Assembly: GCA_001423545.1 (NCBI GenBank)
Contig: LMOK01000001.1
Span: forward strand, 806,001-870,000
Origin: Orlajensenia sp001423545
Lineage (GTDB): Bacteria; Actinomycetota; Actinomycetes; Actinomycetales; Microbacteriaceae
Reading direction: 5' to 3'
Length of the DNA stretch: 64,000 bases
This document shows positions 50,618 to 58,602 of the stretch, piece by piece (the stretch's first letter is position 1; the number at the start of each line of letters is the position of its first letter). Below the pieces are notes generated by a model. It was not told the DNA's origin and did no database searches. It saw only the letters and a list, made by a program, of their open reading frames with translations. A program made the translations under genes and the position numbers.

Positions 50618-50646
50618 ACGATATATCGGTGAATGATCGTTGTCAA
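50618..50646 (-). promoter_or_regulatory. Promoter of the PadR gene
   Basis: On the minus strand TTGACA (50641-50646) and TATCGT (50618-50623) are 17 bp apart. The -10 overlaps the palindrome CGATATATCG (50619-50628). Confidence 0.6.
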
Positions 50647-50698
50647 CTCTCCCCCGATCATGTGAGGTCTCTCATCAGCGGGCCGAGCCGCAGGTCAC

Positions 50699-50704
50699 GA
50701 TAAT
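50699..50704 (+). promoter_or_regulatory. -10 element of leaderless histidine kinase gene
   Basis: GATAAT ends 6 nt before the ATG at 50711. Confidence 0.45.
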
Positions 50705-50710
50705 TGGCGG

Positions 50711-52396
50711 ATGGAGTCGATCCGACTGCGCGATGTCGCGCGCTCGGTGCGCATGCGCATCGTCGTGTCGATCCTCGTCGTCACGGCACTCGGGATGACC
50801 GTCGCCGGCGTGGTGACGATCTTCGTCCAGCGGGAGCGGGTCCTCGCTCAGATCGACACCCGTCTCGCCGGAACAGCCGACGACATCAGGTTGGCCGCCA
50901 CGACGGGCGATGCGGCCGGCGAGCTGCCGTCGAGCGTGCGCGAGCTGTTGAACACGGCGATGGCACGCATCATCCCCGACACCAACGAGAGCACCGTCGG
51001 GGTGATAGACGGAACTGCCGCCCTGGTGCCGGCAGCCGACCTGCCGTTCCGACTCGACGACGACCCTGCCTTCCTCGCCCGGGTGCTGGCCGATGCCCGG
51101 GGTGGCGAGGTCGTCGTCGGGACCATCGACGCCGACGCGGGGACCCTGCGCTACGTCGTCGTGCCGGTGTCGATCGACGGCGACCCGCAGACCGGCCTCT
51201 ACGTCTCGGCCTACAACGTGAGCGCCGAGCTGGCCGAAGTGCGCGACGCCTTCACCACCTACGCCATCGTCGCGGCAGGAGCCCTCGTCGTGATCGGCCT
51301 CGTGGGATGGTTCGTGTCGGGGCGGTTGCTCCGTCCCATCCGTTCCCTGCGCGAGACCGCCGCCCGCATCTCGGTCTCCGACCTCTCGGAACGCATCCCG
51401 GTCTCGGGCACCGACGACGTCTCCGACCTCACCCGCACCGTCAACACCATGCTCGACCGCCTCGAGAACAGCTTCCTCAGCCAGCGCCGCCTGCTCGACG
51501 ACGTGAGCCATGAGCTCAAGACGCCGCTCACCATCGTGCGCGGCCACCTCGAGCTGATGGACGCCGATGAGCCGGACGAGGTGCGGGCCACCCGCGACAT
51601 CGCCATCGACGAGCTCGATCGCATGGACAACCTGGTCGTCGACATCGGACTGCTCGTGAAGAGCCGCAACCCCGACTTCGTGCGCGCCTCCCCCACCGAC
51701 ATCGCCGAGCTCACCGAGATGGTGCACCAGAAGGCGTCGATGCTGAGCGGGACCCACGCCTGGCTCCTCGGCGACGTGGCCGAGGTGGAGGCATCCGTCG
51801 ACGCCGCCCGCCTCACCCAGGGCTGGCTGCAGTTGGCCGACAACGCGGCGAAGTACTCCGCCACGTTCACCCCGATCGAGATCGGTTCGTCAGTGGTGAC
51901 GGATGCCGCGGGCCACCCGGCCGTCGAACTCTGGGTGCTCGACGAGGGCGAGGGCATCGCCCTCGATGCACAGGAGCGCATCTTCGACCGCTTCACCAGG
52001 GTTCAGGAGGGCCGGGGAATCGACGGATCCGGACTCGGCCTCACGATCGTCGCGGCGATCGCGGAGGCTCACAACGGATCCGTGCAGCTCGAGAGCACTC
52101 CCGGCTCAGGATCGCGGTTCGCCATCAGGCTCCCGCTGGCCGAGGGCTCCGCGCCACGGAACGAGGTGGACGCAGAGAACGACGAGGTGGCGACCTCCGT
52201 CGCGGTGGTCGACCCCGCGCCGCCGCGCGTCACCGAGGCCGCTTCCGTCACCGCCGAGGCCGCATCCGAAGCCGACGTCGCAGCGGAGCACGACACGGCT
52301 CCCCGAGACCAGGGCACTGTTCCGCATGACCATGGCCTCGACTTCGACGCCATCATCGGGCCGGGCACGGGATCCGGGAAGGAGCGTCGCCGATGA
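50711..52396 (+). CDS. Membrane sensor histidine kinase
   Basis: A 561-residue sensor kinase. TM1 is at about 16-38, an extracytoplasmic sensor domain at 39-182, TM2 at 183-205 and HAMP at 206-258. The phosphorylated residue is His267 in LLDDVSHELKTPLTIVRGHLE. The ATPase has LADNAAKYSA (N box), VLDEGEGIALD (G1) and GSGLGLTIVAAIAEAHNGS (G2). The last ~90 residues form an acidic Ala/Val/Glu-rich tail with a His-Asp cluster (PHDHGLDFD), beyond the usual end of such kinases. Stop and response-regulator start overlap (ATGA). The stimulus is unknown. It is probably leaderless. Confidence 0.92.
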   Translation: MESIRLRDVARSVRMRIVVSILVVTALGMTVAGVVTIFVQRERVLAQIDTRLAGTADDIRLAATTGDAAGELPSSVRELLNTAMARIIPDTNESTVGVIDGTAALVPAADLPFRLDDDPAFLARVLADARGGEVVVGTIDADAGTLRYVVVPVSIDGDPQTGLYVSAYNVSAELAEVRDAFTTYAIVAAGALVVIGLVGWFVSGRLLRPIRSLRETAARISVSDLSERIPVSGTDDVSDLTRTVNTMLDRLENSFLSQRRLLDDVSHELKTPLTIVRGHLELMDADEPDEVRATRDIAIDELDRMDNLVVDIGLLVKSRNPDFVRASPTDIAELTEMVHQKASMLSGTHAWLLGDVAEVEASVDAARLTQGWLQLADNAAKYSATFTPIEIGSSVVTDAAGHPAVELWVLDEGEGIALDAQERIFDRFTRVQEGRGIDGSGLGLTIVAAIAEAHNGSVQLESTPGSGSRFAIRLPLAEGSAPRNEVDAENDEVATSVAVVDPAPPRVTEAASVTAEAASEADVAAEHDTAPRDQGTVPHDHGLDFDAIIGPGTGSGKERRR

Positions 52397-53070
52397 GCCG
52401 CATCCTGGTGGCCGAGGATGAGCAGCGCATCTCGTCCTTCGTCGAGAAGGGACTGCGCGCGGCCGGCTACGACGTCGTGACCGTCGCCGACGGCGAGTCC
52501 GCCATGGGCGAGGCGCGGAGCGGCGGCTTCGACCTGGTACTGCTCGACATCGGGCTCCCCCGCCTCGACGGCTTCGAGGTGCTGCGGATGCTCAGGGCAG
52601 AGGGCATCGGCGTCGCCGTGATCATCCTGACCGCGCGCGACTCGGGCTCGGACACCGTCGCCGGCCTCGAGGGCGGGGCCAACGACTACATGGCCAAGCC
52701 GTTCCGTTTCGACGAGCTGCTCGCCCGCATCCGTGCGCGCCTGCGGGATGCGATGCCGGCGACGGATGCCGCCGTCGTCGTGGCCGGCGACCTCGAACTC
52801 GACGTGCGCGCCAGGCGCATCACCGTCGGAGGCATGAGAGTCGAACTGTCGGCGCGGGAGTTCGCGCTCGCCGAGGAGTTCCTGCGCAATCCGAATCGGG
52901 TCCTGAGCCGTGACGAACTGCTGCACACGGTGTGGGGCTACGACCACGACCCCGGAACCAACGTCGTCGACGTCTACGTGCGGTACCTGCGCAACAAGAT
53001 CGGGGTCGCCTACTTCGAGACCGTACGGGGGCTCGGCTATCGCTTCGCACCCTCGAGCGGGCGGCAGTGA
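52393..53070 (+). CDS. OmpR/PhoB-family response regulator
   Basis: A 225-residue regulator. The receiver domain (1-118) has the acidic pocket AEDEQR at the N-terminus, the phosphoacceptor Asp52 in LVLLDIGLPRLDG, Thr in ILTARD and Lys in YMAKPF. The C-terminal winged helix (about 130-225) contains LSAREFALAEEFLRNPNRVLSRDELL and VDVYVRYLRNKIG with the usual RGLGYRF end. It overlaps the kinase gene, forming a standard two-component pair. Its targets are not evident; the convergent anchored Arg/Asp-repeat protein and the divergent PadR gene are candidates by position only. Confidence 0.93.
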   Translation: MSRILVAEDEQRISSFVEKGLRAAGYDVVTVADGESAMGEARSGGFDLVLLDIGLPRLDGFEVLRMLRAEGIGVAVIILTARDSGSDTVAGLEGGANDYMAKPFRFDELLARIRARLRDAMPATDAAVVVAGDLELDVRARRITVGGMRVELSAREFALAEEFLRNPNRVLSRDELLHTVWGYDHDPGTNVVDVYVRYLRNKIGVAYFETVRGLGYRFAPSSGRQ

Positions 53071-53178
53071 ACGGACGGTGCTGAGCGGTCGCCGACACGG
53101 GTGAGGGCCCGACACCGCAACCCGAATGCGATGCCGGACCCTGTGCAGCTCTCCGAGCGGGTCTCCTGGGACCGAGGC

Positions 53179-53886
53179 TCAGTCGCCACTCCCATCGCGG
53201 CCCGTCTGGCCGCGATCATCGCCGCGGTGATGGCCGCCGTCGCGGCCCCCGCGGTCGTCTCGTGCGCCGCGATCGGAACCACGGTCTGTGCGGTCGGCTC
53301 CGTCGCGATCCCCGTCACGGTCCCGGTCGCGATCCCGGTCACGATCGCCCCGCTCGAGTCGATCGCCGTCACGATGACGGTCGACGCCGGAGGATTCCCT
53401 GTCGGCCGTCGGATCGGGAACCGGTGCCGGGCTGCGGTCGGTTGTCCTGTCGGGAGGCGAATCCTCACCGCTCGGCGGCACGGCGGCGACGGGCTTCGGC
53501 GGCGCTGGTGCGGCCGGAGGGTCCCTGACGGGGGCCGAGGTATCGGGCGAGGCGTCGGGAGGGGAGCCGCCGGTCGGGGCCACCACGTCGCCGTTGCCAC
53601 CCGGAAGGATCACTCCGTCATCGACGGGGGCGACCTCATCCACGGGAACCGGATCGGCCACGACGGGAACGACGGCCGGCGAGTCGTCCTGCACGGCATC
53701 GGCGGTGGGCGTCGGCGTGGACTCGGCGACGGGCTCCGCACCCGACACGGCGTCGACGCCGATCGTGTGGGCCGGAGACTCCCCCACCTGGAAGGCGCTC
53801 TGCAGCGCGACGACCCCGGCGGACAGACCGCTCACGACCAGCACGGCGCCGGCAGCGAGCGCGACACCCATCGCCGGCTTGAACAC
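53179..53886 (-). CDS. Anchored low-complexity protein with Arg/Asp-repeat tail
   Basis: A 235-residue protein of unknown family. One transmembrane or signal-anchor helix lies at about 7-30. A Pro/Thr/Val/Asp-rich linker (about 35-165) follows. The tail (about 165-235) is almost only Arg, Asp and Gly, with a core of alternating RDRDRDRDRDGDRDG. The Arg codons in the core vary (CGT, CGG, CGC), so the pattern is kept at protein level and not as a simple DNA repeat. GTG at 53886 has GAGGAGG 6 nt upstream, which supports it over the longer frame. It is convergent with the response regulator. The charged, probably extracytoplasmic tail could bind wall polymers or form condensates; this is speculative. 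Confidence 0.68.
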   Translation of the reverse strand: MFKPAMGVALAAGAVLVVSGLSAGVVALQSAFQVGESPAHTIGVDAVSGAEPVAESTPTPTADAVQDDSPAVVPVVADPVPVDEVAPVDDGVILPGGNGDVVAPTGGSPPDASPDTSAPVRDPPAAPAPPKPVAAVPPSGEDSPPDRTTDRSPAPVPDPTADRESSGVDRHRDGDRLERGDRDRDRDRDRDGDRDGADRTDRGSDRGARDDRGGRDGGHHRGDDRGQTGRDGSGD

Positions 53887-53995
53887 TGGTGGCCTCCTCG
53901 TCAGAACGCAGTGCGTCCAGCTTGGAGGGCGCGCTCTCCGCTCGACAAGCCCCGGCGGTGAGAGTGTTCTCATGGCCGCCAGGGGCCCGATGAGC

Positions 53996-54559
53996 TCAAC
54001 CGAGGAGTGGAGCGAGCAGTTCGCGAAGAGCGCGCTCGGTGTCGTCGGGCGTGAGAGCACCATCGAAGCGCAGGATGCGCCAGGTCGTCGCATCGCAGAC
54101 CGCCACGACCTGAGCCAGTCGAATCCGGCGGGTCTCCTCGTCGGCATCGGGGTCGAGATGGTCCTCGAACGCGCGTCGGCACCAGGCGACGTGGTAGGCG
54201 CGTCCCCGGGCCACGAGCTCGGCGAGACCGGGAACCTGGGGCGCCTCGGAGTAGGTCTTCAGAATGAGGGAGCCGTACACCTCGTAGTGCTCGACGAGCG
54301 CGCTCACGGTGCTCGCCACCGACCCCTGCTCGCCGGCATCCCGAGCGGCGACGATGCGCCCGAACTCCCTGTCGACCACCGACGTCATGAGTCCGGCCTT
54401 GCCGCCGAAACGACGGATGACGGTCTGAACCGTCACGCCGGCGTCGGCCGCCACGTCGTCGAGCCGGATGCGCTCGTAGGGTGTGCCACGCAACCGGGCG
54501 AGCATGGCGTCGACGATGCGCTCGCCGGTGAGCTCCGCCGATTCCGCCCTGGCCGACAT
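53996..54559 (-). CDS. TetR-family regulator, divergent from the pseudo-hydrolase
   Basis: A 187-residue TetR protein. The helix-turn-helix (about 10-58) reads GERIVDAMLARLRGTPYERIRLDDVAADAGVTVQTVIRRFGGKAGL. A helical C-terminal domain (about 75-187) includes YEVYGSLILKTYSEAPQVPGL and AWCRRAFEDHL. The ATG at 54559 has GGGAG 5 nt upstream; the ATG at 54598 is an alternative without Shine-Dalgarno. The 64-bp gap to the divergent hydrolase start contains the imperfect dyad TGATTTAG/CTAACATCA and two ACATGAAA repeats, likely regulatory. Confidence 0.87.
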   Translation of the reverse strand: MSARAESAELTGERIVDAMLARLRGTPYERIRLDDVAADAGVTVQTVIRRFGGKAGLMTSVVDREFGRIVAARDAGEQGSVASTVSALVEHYEVYGSLILKTYSEAPQVPGLAELVARGRAYHVAWCRRAFEDHLDPDADEETRRIRLAQVVAVCDATTWRILRFDGALTPDDTERALRELLAPLLG

Positions 54560-54623
54560 GCGGTACTCCCGTGATCCGGCCGACTCTCGCGATTTCATGT
54601 GATTTAGGCTAACATCAACTTTC
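54560..54623. promoter_or_regulatory. TetR/alpha-beta-hydrolase divergent control region
   Basis: It contains the imperfect dyad TGATTTAG/CTAACATCA with TAGGCT (54605-54610) in its middle as a plausible -10 for the plus-strand gene, and ACATGAAA twice on the minus strand. The plus-strand gene has no Shine-Dalgarno. Confidence 0.4.
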
Positions 54624-55475
54624 ATGTCAATCTCACTAACCCCGAATTCCCGTCTCCTCACGATCCCGACCCGACTCGGTCACCTCTCCGTGCGCCGCGT
54701 CGGCCCCGATGACGGCGCACTCACGGTGCTCTGGTCCTCGATGTTCGTCGACAGTTCCACCTGGGACCGGATGCTGCCCCTCCTGCGGCGCGCTCGGCCC
54801 GAGCGATCGTTCGTGTTGATCGACCCGCCCGGACTGGGCAGGAGCGAGCCGCTGAACCGACGCAGCACCATCGCGGAGGCAGCTGCCGCGGCCCACGACG
54901 CCCTCGATGAACTGGCGGCCGGCCGGCCCGTCGACTGGGTGGGCAACGCGTTCGGCGGGCACGTCGGCTACGAGCTGGCGGTCGAGCCCGGAGTGCTGCG
55001 CTCGCTCGCGGCCATCAGCTCACCTGTGGAGGCCATCTCGCCCCAGCTGCGTCGCCGGATCGAACTGCTCGCCCCGCTCCTGCGCCACGTCGGCCCCGTG
55101 GGTCCGGTGCGCTCAGCCGTGATCGACGCGATGCTGACGGAGCAGTCAGCCGCCGATCCGCACCTCAGGAAGATCGTCGTCGAGAGCCTCGGGCGCCCCG
55201 GACGGCGCAGCATGAGCTTCGCCCTCAGATCGTTCATCCTCGATCGCGTCGACGTGTCGCACCTGATGCCGCGCATCCAGGTTCCGAGTCTCTTCGTGGC
55301 CTCCGACGACCGCGGCGACTGGAGCCCCGTCGACGCGGAGCGCTCGGCGGCAGCGGCGGGACCGATGGTCCGCGCGACCACGGTGAGAGCCGCACGCACT
55401 CTCGTTCCGCTGGAACAACCCGAGGCGCTGGCCGCCGAGCTGCTCGCGTTCTGGGATGGACTGCCGACGCCCTGA
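54624..55475 (+). CDS. Alpha/beta-hydrolase fold protein with alanine at the nucleophile position
   Basis: A 283-residue alpha/beta hydrolase. The oxyanion region (LWSSMFVDSSTWDRMLPLL) and the lid and cap are present. The nucleophile elbow, normally G-x-S-x-G, reads VDWVGNAFGGHVGYE with Ala109 where Ser should be. The C-terminal His position is also unconvincing: LVPLEQPEALAAELLAFWD stands where H-x3-EQPE is usual. It is therefore probably not a classical esterase. It may be a ligand-binding receptor-like protein, a cofactor-free type of enzyme or a pseudoenzyme. It is divergent from a TetR regulator, so its expression is ligand-controlled. Confidence 0.8.
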   Translation: MSISLTPNSRLLTIPTRLGHLSVRRVGPDDGALTVLWSSMFVDSSTWDRMLPLLRRARPERSFVLIDPPGLGRSEPLNRRSTIAEAAAAAHDALDELAAGRPVDWVGNAFGGHVGYELAVEPGVLRSLAAISSPVEAISPQLRRRIELLAPLLRHVGPVGPVRSAVIDAMLTEQSAADPHLRKIVVESLGRPGRRSMSFALRSFILDRVDVSHLMPRIQVPSLFVASDDRGDWSPVDAERSAAAAGPMVRATTVRAARTLVPLEQPEALAAELLAFWDGLPTP

Positions 55476-55551
55476 GCGCTGGCAGGGCCTGTGCGCGGGT
55501 CGCGCCAGGGTCGGTGCCGACGACGTGGCCGGCGACACCGAGGTTCGGGAG

Positions 55552-56706
55552 TCAGCCCACGGACACGACGGGGGCACCCGTCGACGTGTCGCTCGCAGGC
55601 ATCTCGGCGGCGAGGCGGTTCGCCTCGGCGATGAGGGTCGCCACGATCTCCGACTCGGGAACGGTCTTGATGACCTCTCCCTTGACGAAGATCTGACCCT
55701 TGCCGTTGCCGGATGCGACTCCGAGGTCGGCCTCGCGGGCCTCGCCCGGTCCGTTCACGACGCAGCCCATGACCGCGACACGCAGCGGAACGCTCATGCC
55801 CTCGAGGCCGTCGGTCACGTCGTTGGCCAGCTTGTAGACGTCGACCTGGGCGCGGCCGCAGCTCGGGCACGAGACGATCTCGAGCTTGCGCTCGCGGAGG
55901 TTGAGCGACTGCAGGATCTGCAGCCCCACCTTGACCTCCTCGACCGGCGGCGCGCTCAGAGAGACGCGGATGGTGTCTCCGATGCCCTCGCCCAGCAGGA
56001 TGCCGAATGCCGTGGCGCTCTTGATCGTGCCCTGGAACGCCGGCCCGGCCTCGGTCACGCCGAGGTGCAGCGGCCAGTCGCCGCGCTCGGCGAGCATCCT
56101 GTACGCCTTCACCATGATGATCGGGTCGTTGTGCTTGACCGAGATCTTGAAGTCGTGGAAGTCGTGCTCCTCGAAGAGGCTCGCCTCCCAGACGGCGCTC
56201 TCGACGAGAGCCTCGGGAGTCGCCTTGCCGTACTTCTGCAGCAGGCTCGGCTCGAGTGAGCCGGCGTTCACGCCGATGCGGATCGAGACCCCGGCCGCCT
56301 TGGCCGCGGCAGCGATCTTGCCGACCTGATCGTCGAACTTGCGGATGTTGCCCGGATTCACCCGGACTGCCGCGCATCCGGCGTCGATGGCCTGGAAGAC
56401 GTAGTTCGGCTGGAAGTGGATGTCGGCGATCACCGGGATCTGGCTCTTCTTGGCGATGATCGGCAGTGCCTCGGCGTCGTCTCGGCTCGGCACGGCGACG
56501 CGCACGATGTCGCAGCCCGATGCGGTGAGCTCGGCGATCTGCTGCAGGGTGGCGTTGATGTTGGGCGTCGGAGTCGTGGTCATCGACTGCACGCTCACCT
56601 GGGCGTCACCGCCGACGAGCACCTTGCCGACCTTGATCTGGCGGGACTTGCGTCGCGGGGCCAGGACTTCGGGGACTTTGGGCATTCCGAGATTCACAGC
56701 GGGCAC
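55552..56706 (-). CDS. ispG: 4-hydroxy-3-methylbut-2-en-1-yl diphosphate synthase
   Basis: A 384-residue enzyme of the MEP isoprenoid pathway that reductively opens 2-C-methyl-D-erythritol 2,4-cyclodiphosphate. The TIM-barrel part (about 1-270) has VSVQSMTTTPT, DIHFQPNYVF and RVNPGNIRK. The 4Fe-4S part holds CPSCGRAQVDVYKLA and MGCVVNGPGEAREADLGVASG with the three cluster cysteines. GTG start with TAGGAT 6 nt upstream, so it is probably leaderless. Its usual neighbours rseP and proS are both in the window but several kilobases away, with other genes inserted on each side. Confidence 0.95.
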   Translation of the reverse strand: MPAVNLGMPKVPEVLAPRRKSRQIKVGKVLVGGDAQVSVQSMTTTPTPNINATLQQIAELTASGCDIVRVAVPSRDDAEALPIIAKKSQIPVIADIHFQPNYVFQAIDAGCAAVRVNPGNIRKFDDQVGKIAAAAKAAGVSIRIGVNAGSLEPSLLQKYGKATPEALVESAVWEASLFEEHDFHDFKISVKHNDPIIMVKAYRMLAERGDWPLHLGVTEAGPAFQGTIKSATAFGILLGEGIGDTIRVSLSAPPVEEVKVGLQILQSLNLRERKLEIVSCPSCGRAQVDVYKLANDVTDGLEGMSVPLRVAVMGCVVNGPGEAREADLGVASGNGKGQIFVKGEVIKTVPESEIVATLIAEANRLAAEMPASDTSTGAPVVSVG

Positions 56707-56712
56707 GATGCA

Positions 56713-56718
56713 ATCCTA
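56713..56718 (-). promoter_or_regulatory. -10 element of leaderless ispG
   Basis: TAGGAT on the minus strand ends 6 nt before the GTG at 56706. Confidence 0.45.
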
Positions 56719-56759
56719 CGCGGCGCTCGCTGGACACCCGCTGCGCGACGGTGCCGGTT

Positions 56760-57479
56760 TCAGACGCAGCCGTCGGTGTAGAAGGGGACAGGGGCTGAGA
56801 TGAACAGCACGGACTCTCCGCCCTCCTCGTGGGCGAGCTCCACCGCGAGCTGCGTCTCGCTTCCGGGATCGTCGGCGAGTTCAGCGGCCGGACCCGTGCA
56901 CAGGGACGGGTTCGCCGTGACGTCAGCAGCGGCCGAGACCGTGGCCCAGTCGTCGCCGGCAGAGTAGCCCTGCACCGTCGTCAGGGCGATCTCGCCGTTG
57001 TCGGCGGCGTCGAAGTAGACGGCGACGTACGGCAGGAACTCTCCGTCGGTGGCCTCGTTCTCGGCGCGCTTGGCCTCGTCGTAGTGGCGTTCATCGAGGG
57101 TGAAGGCACCCCAGGTGTGCAGGATGCCGGCGGGCGAGTGATTCGTCGCCGCATAGGTCTCGTCGACGGGGTCGGTGCCGAACAGGGCCGTCAACGTGGC
57201 GATCGCCGCTGCCGGCTCCTCCAGGTAGTCGATCTCGGCGACGACGGCGGCATCGGCCGAGCGCAGTTCGAGGACGGTCGGGCGGGCAACGAGGGCCACG
57301 ACGCTCTCGAGCGGGTCGACGGCGGTGGGCTTCGGCGTCGGGGTGATCGTCGTCGGTGGCGGCGTCGTGGCAGCTGCCGATGTGCTCCCCGTCGGTGCGC
57401 CTGGCCCACCCGCGCACCCGGCGAGGGCGAGCGTCGTCGCCAGGATCGAGCCGATCAGCAGTGTCCGCCGTGCGGGCAT
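56760..57479 (-). CDS. Lipoprotein, paralogue A of a tandem pair
   Basis: A 239-residue exported lipoprotein. The signal peptide MPARRTLLIGSILATTLALAGC ends in a lipobox (LALAGC, Cys22). A Thr/Pro linker follows and then one globular domain (about 55-239) shared with the next gene. Shared blocks are VDPL, LELRSAD, ALFG, HYDEA, AVYFDA and LTTVQG, then SAGDDWATVSAAADV. Two cysteines near the end (CTGP and DGCV) may form a disulphide. No family name is recognised. Its paralogue lies 138 bp upstream on the same strand. The start at 57479 was set by the signal peptide and the purine-rich AGGGGGACGG. Confidence 0.78.
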   Translation of the reverse strand: MPARRTLLIGSILATTLALAGCAGGPGAPTGSTSAAATTPPPTTITPTPKPTAVDPLESVVALVARPTVLELRSADAAVVAEIDYLEEPAAAIATLTALFGTDPVDETYAATNHSPAGILHTWGAFTLDERHYDEAKRAENEATDGEFLPYVAVYFDAADNGEIALTTVQGYSAGDDWATVSAAADVTANPSLCTGPAAELADDPGSETQLAVELAHEEGGESVLFISAPVPFYTDGCV

Positions 57480-57579
57480 GGGCCGTCCCCCTGAGTCAGC
57501 GGATGCTGCAGGTGCTGCATCCGTCGATGAATGATGGCAGACCGCAGACACCCGCCGCGCCACCACCCGGAGTGGAATC

Positions 57580-57624
57580 GGCCTCACGGGTCGACAGGCC
57601 TCACGGGTCGACAGGCCTCACGGG
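57580..57624. repeat. 17-bp tandem repeat, 2.6 copies
   Basis: Two perfect units (57580-57596 and 57597-57613, GGCCTCACGGGTCGACA) and a third partial unit. The array overlaps the stop codon of lipoprotein B. Confidence 0.8.
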
Positions 57625-58394
57625 CATCCGCTGTTGTCATAGGTCTCGGGTGAGACGAGCCACAGGATGCGCGCGCCATCGTCGCTGAGCCGCGCTCCCA
57701 CGCCGGCGGTCACCGTGTGCTCGTAGCCCTCGTGAGCGACGTCGAACCTGACGACCTCGACGGAGACGGCGTTGCAGCCCTCGATCCCGACGTCGGTCTG
57801 GTCCGAGATCGTCGACCATTCGTCGCCCGCATGACTTCCCTGCACCGTCGTCAGATCGATGTCTCCACTGGCCGGGGAATCGAAGTACACCGCGAAGCGG
57901 GGCCAGACGATGTTGTTGATGCCCTTCTCCTCGCGGGCCGCCTCGTCGTAGTGGCGCTCCTGCACCTCGAGGGCGCCCCAGACGTGCGTCGTGAACGGGG
58001 GGAAGTGGCTGTTGCCGTCATGGTCCTCCTCGACAGGGGGCTCGCCGAACACCGCGGTCAGGGCGGCGACGGCGTCGGCGGCCGGGGCCATGTAGCCGAG
58101 GGAGGCCACCACGGTTCCGTCCGCCGACCGGAGCTCCAGCGCCTCGGGACGCATCACGACGGCGGTGACGGTGGTGAGAGGGTCGACCGGTGCAGGATCC
58201 GGAGTCGCCGTCGGAGTCGCCGTCGGAGTCGGCGTCGGAGTCGGCGTCGGCGTCGGCGTCGAGGACGCGACCGGGGTCTGCCCGGTCACCTCCGATGCCG
58301 TCGGCTCCCCTCCTGACGGGAGTCCGGTGCATCCCGACAGGGCGAGCGCCAGCACGACCAGCGCCCCCGCGTGCAGCGAACCCCTCGTGCGCAT
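57618..58394 (-). CDS. Lipoprotein, paralogue B of a tandem pair, with Thr-Pro repeat
   Basis: A 258-residue exported lipoprotein: signal peptide with lipobox LALSGC, then a (Thr-Pro)n spacer encoded by 58200-58260, a likely length-variable microsatellite, and a globular domain matching lipoprotein A from VDPL to the C-terminal Cys. The pair shares LELRSADGTVVASLGYM/LELRSADAAVVAEIDYL, HYDEAAR/HYDEAKR and AVYFDSPASGDIDLTTVQG/AVYFDAADNGEIALTTVQG. Function is unknown; HYDEA and the DLTTVQG strand could be ligand-contact regions. ATG at 58394 has GGGGAG 7 nt upstream. Its gene end overlaps a 17-bp tandem repeat. Confidence 0.78.
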   Translation of the reverse strand: MRTRGSLHAGALVVLALALSGCTGLPSGGEPTASEVTGQTPVASSTPTPTPTPTPTPTATPTATPDPAPVDPLTTVTAVVMRPEALELRSADGTVVASLGYMAPAADAVAALTAVFGEPPVEEDHDGNSHFPPFTTHVWGALEVQERHYDEAAREEKGINNIVWPRFAVYFDSPASGDIDLTTVQGSHAGDEWSTISDQTDVGIEGCNAVSVEVVRFDVAHEGYEHTVTAGVGARLSDDGARILWLVSPETYDNSGCP

Positions 58395-58602
58395 CCTGAT
58401 CTCCCCGTCGCTCTGACTTATGGGGGAATATTCGCAGGTCGGCGGTGAATTCTCGACCAGTGGCGAGTAACGATTCGGCGACGGCACCGGCCCGCCCTCT
58501 GATCGACCGACGCCGCTGATCGCCGTCGTCGATGTCGCCCCGGATCCGGGCTATCGTCGAAGGAGGCCTGACACCGGCCTCACAACGAAGGAGTTGCGAT
58601 TC

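Noticed and set aside
53101..53961. Plus-strand frame opposite the Arg/Asp-repeat gene, with hydrophobic VAIPVT repeats
   Set aside because: It has no ribosome-binding site, whereas the minus-strand frame has GAGGAGG before GTG, a signal-anchor and a plausible linker. The hydrophobic repeat is the complement of the RD codons.
58200..58260. Possible CRISPR or regulatory repeat array
   Set aside because: It is the coding microsatellite for (Thr-Pro)n in lipoprotein B; there are no spacers.
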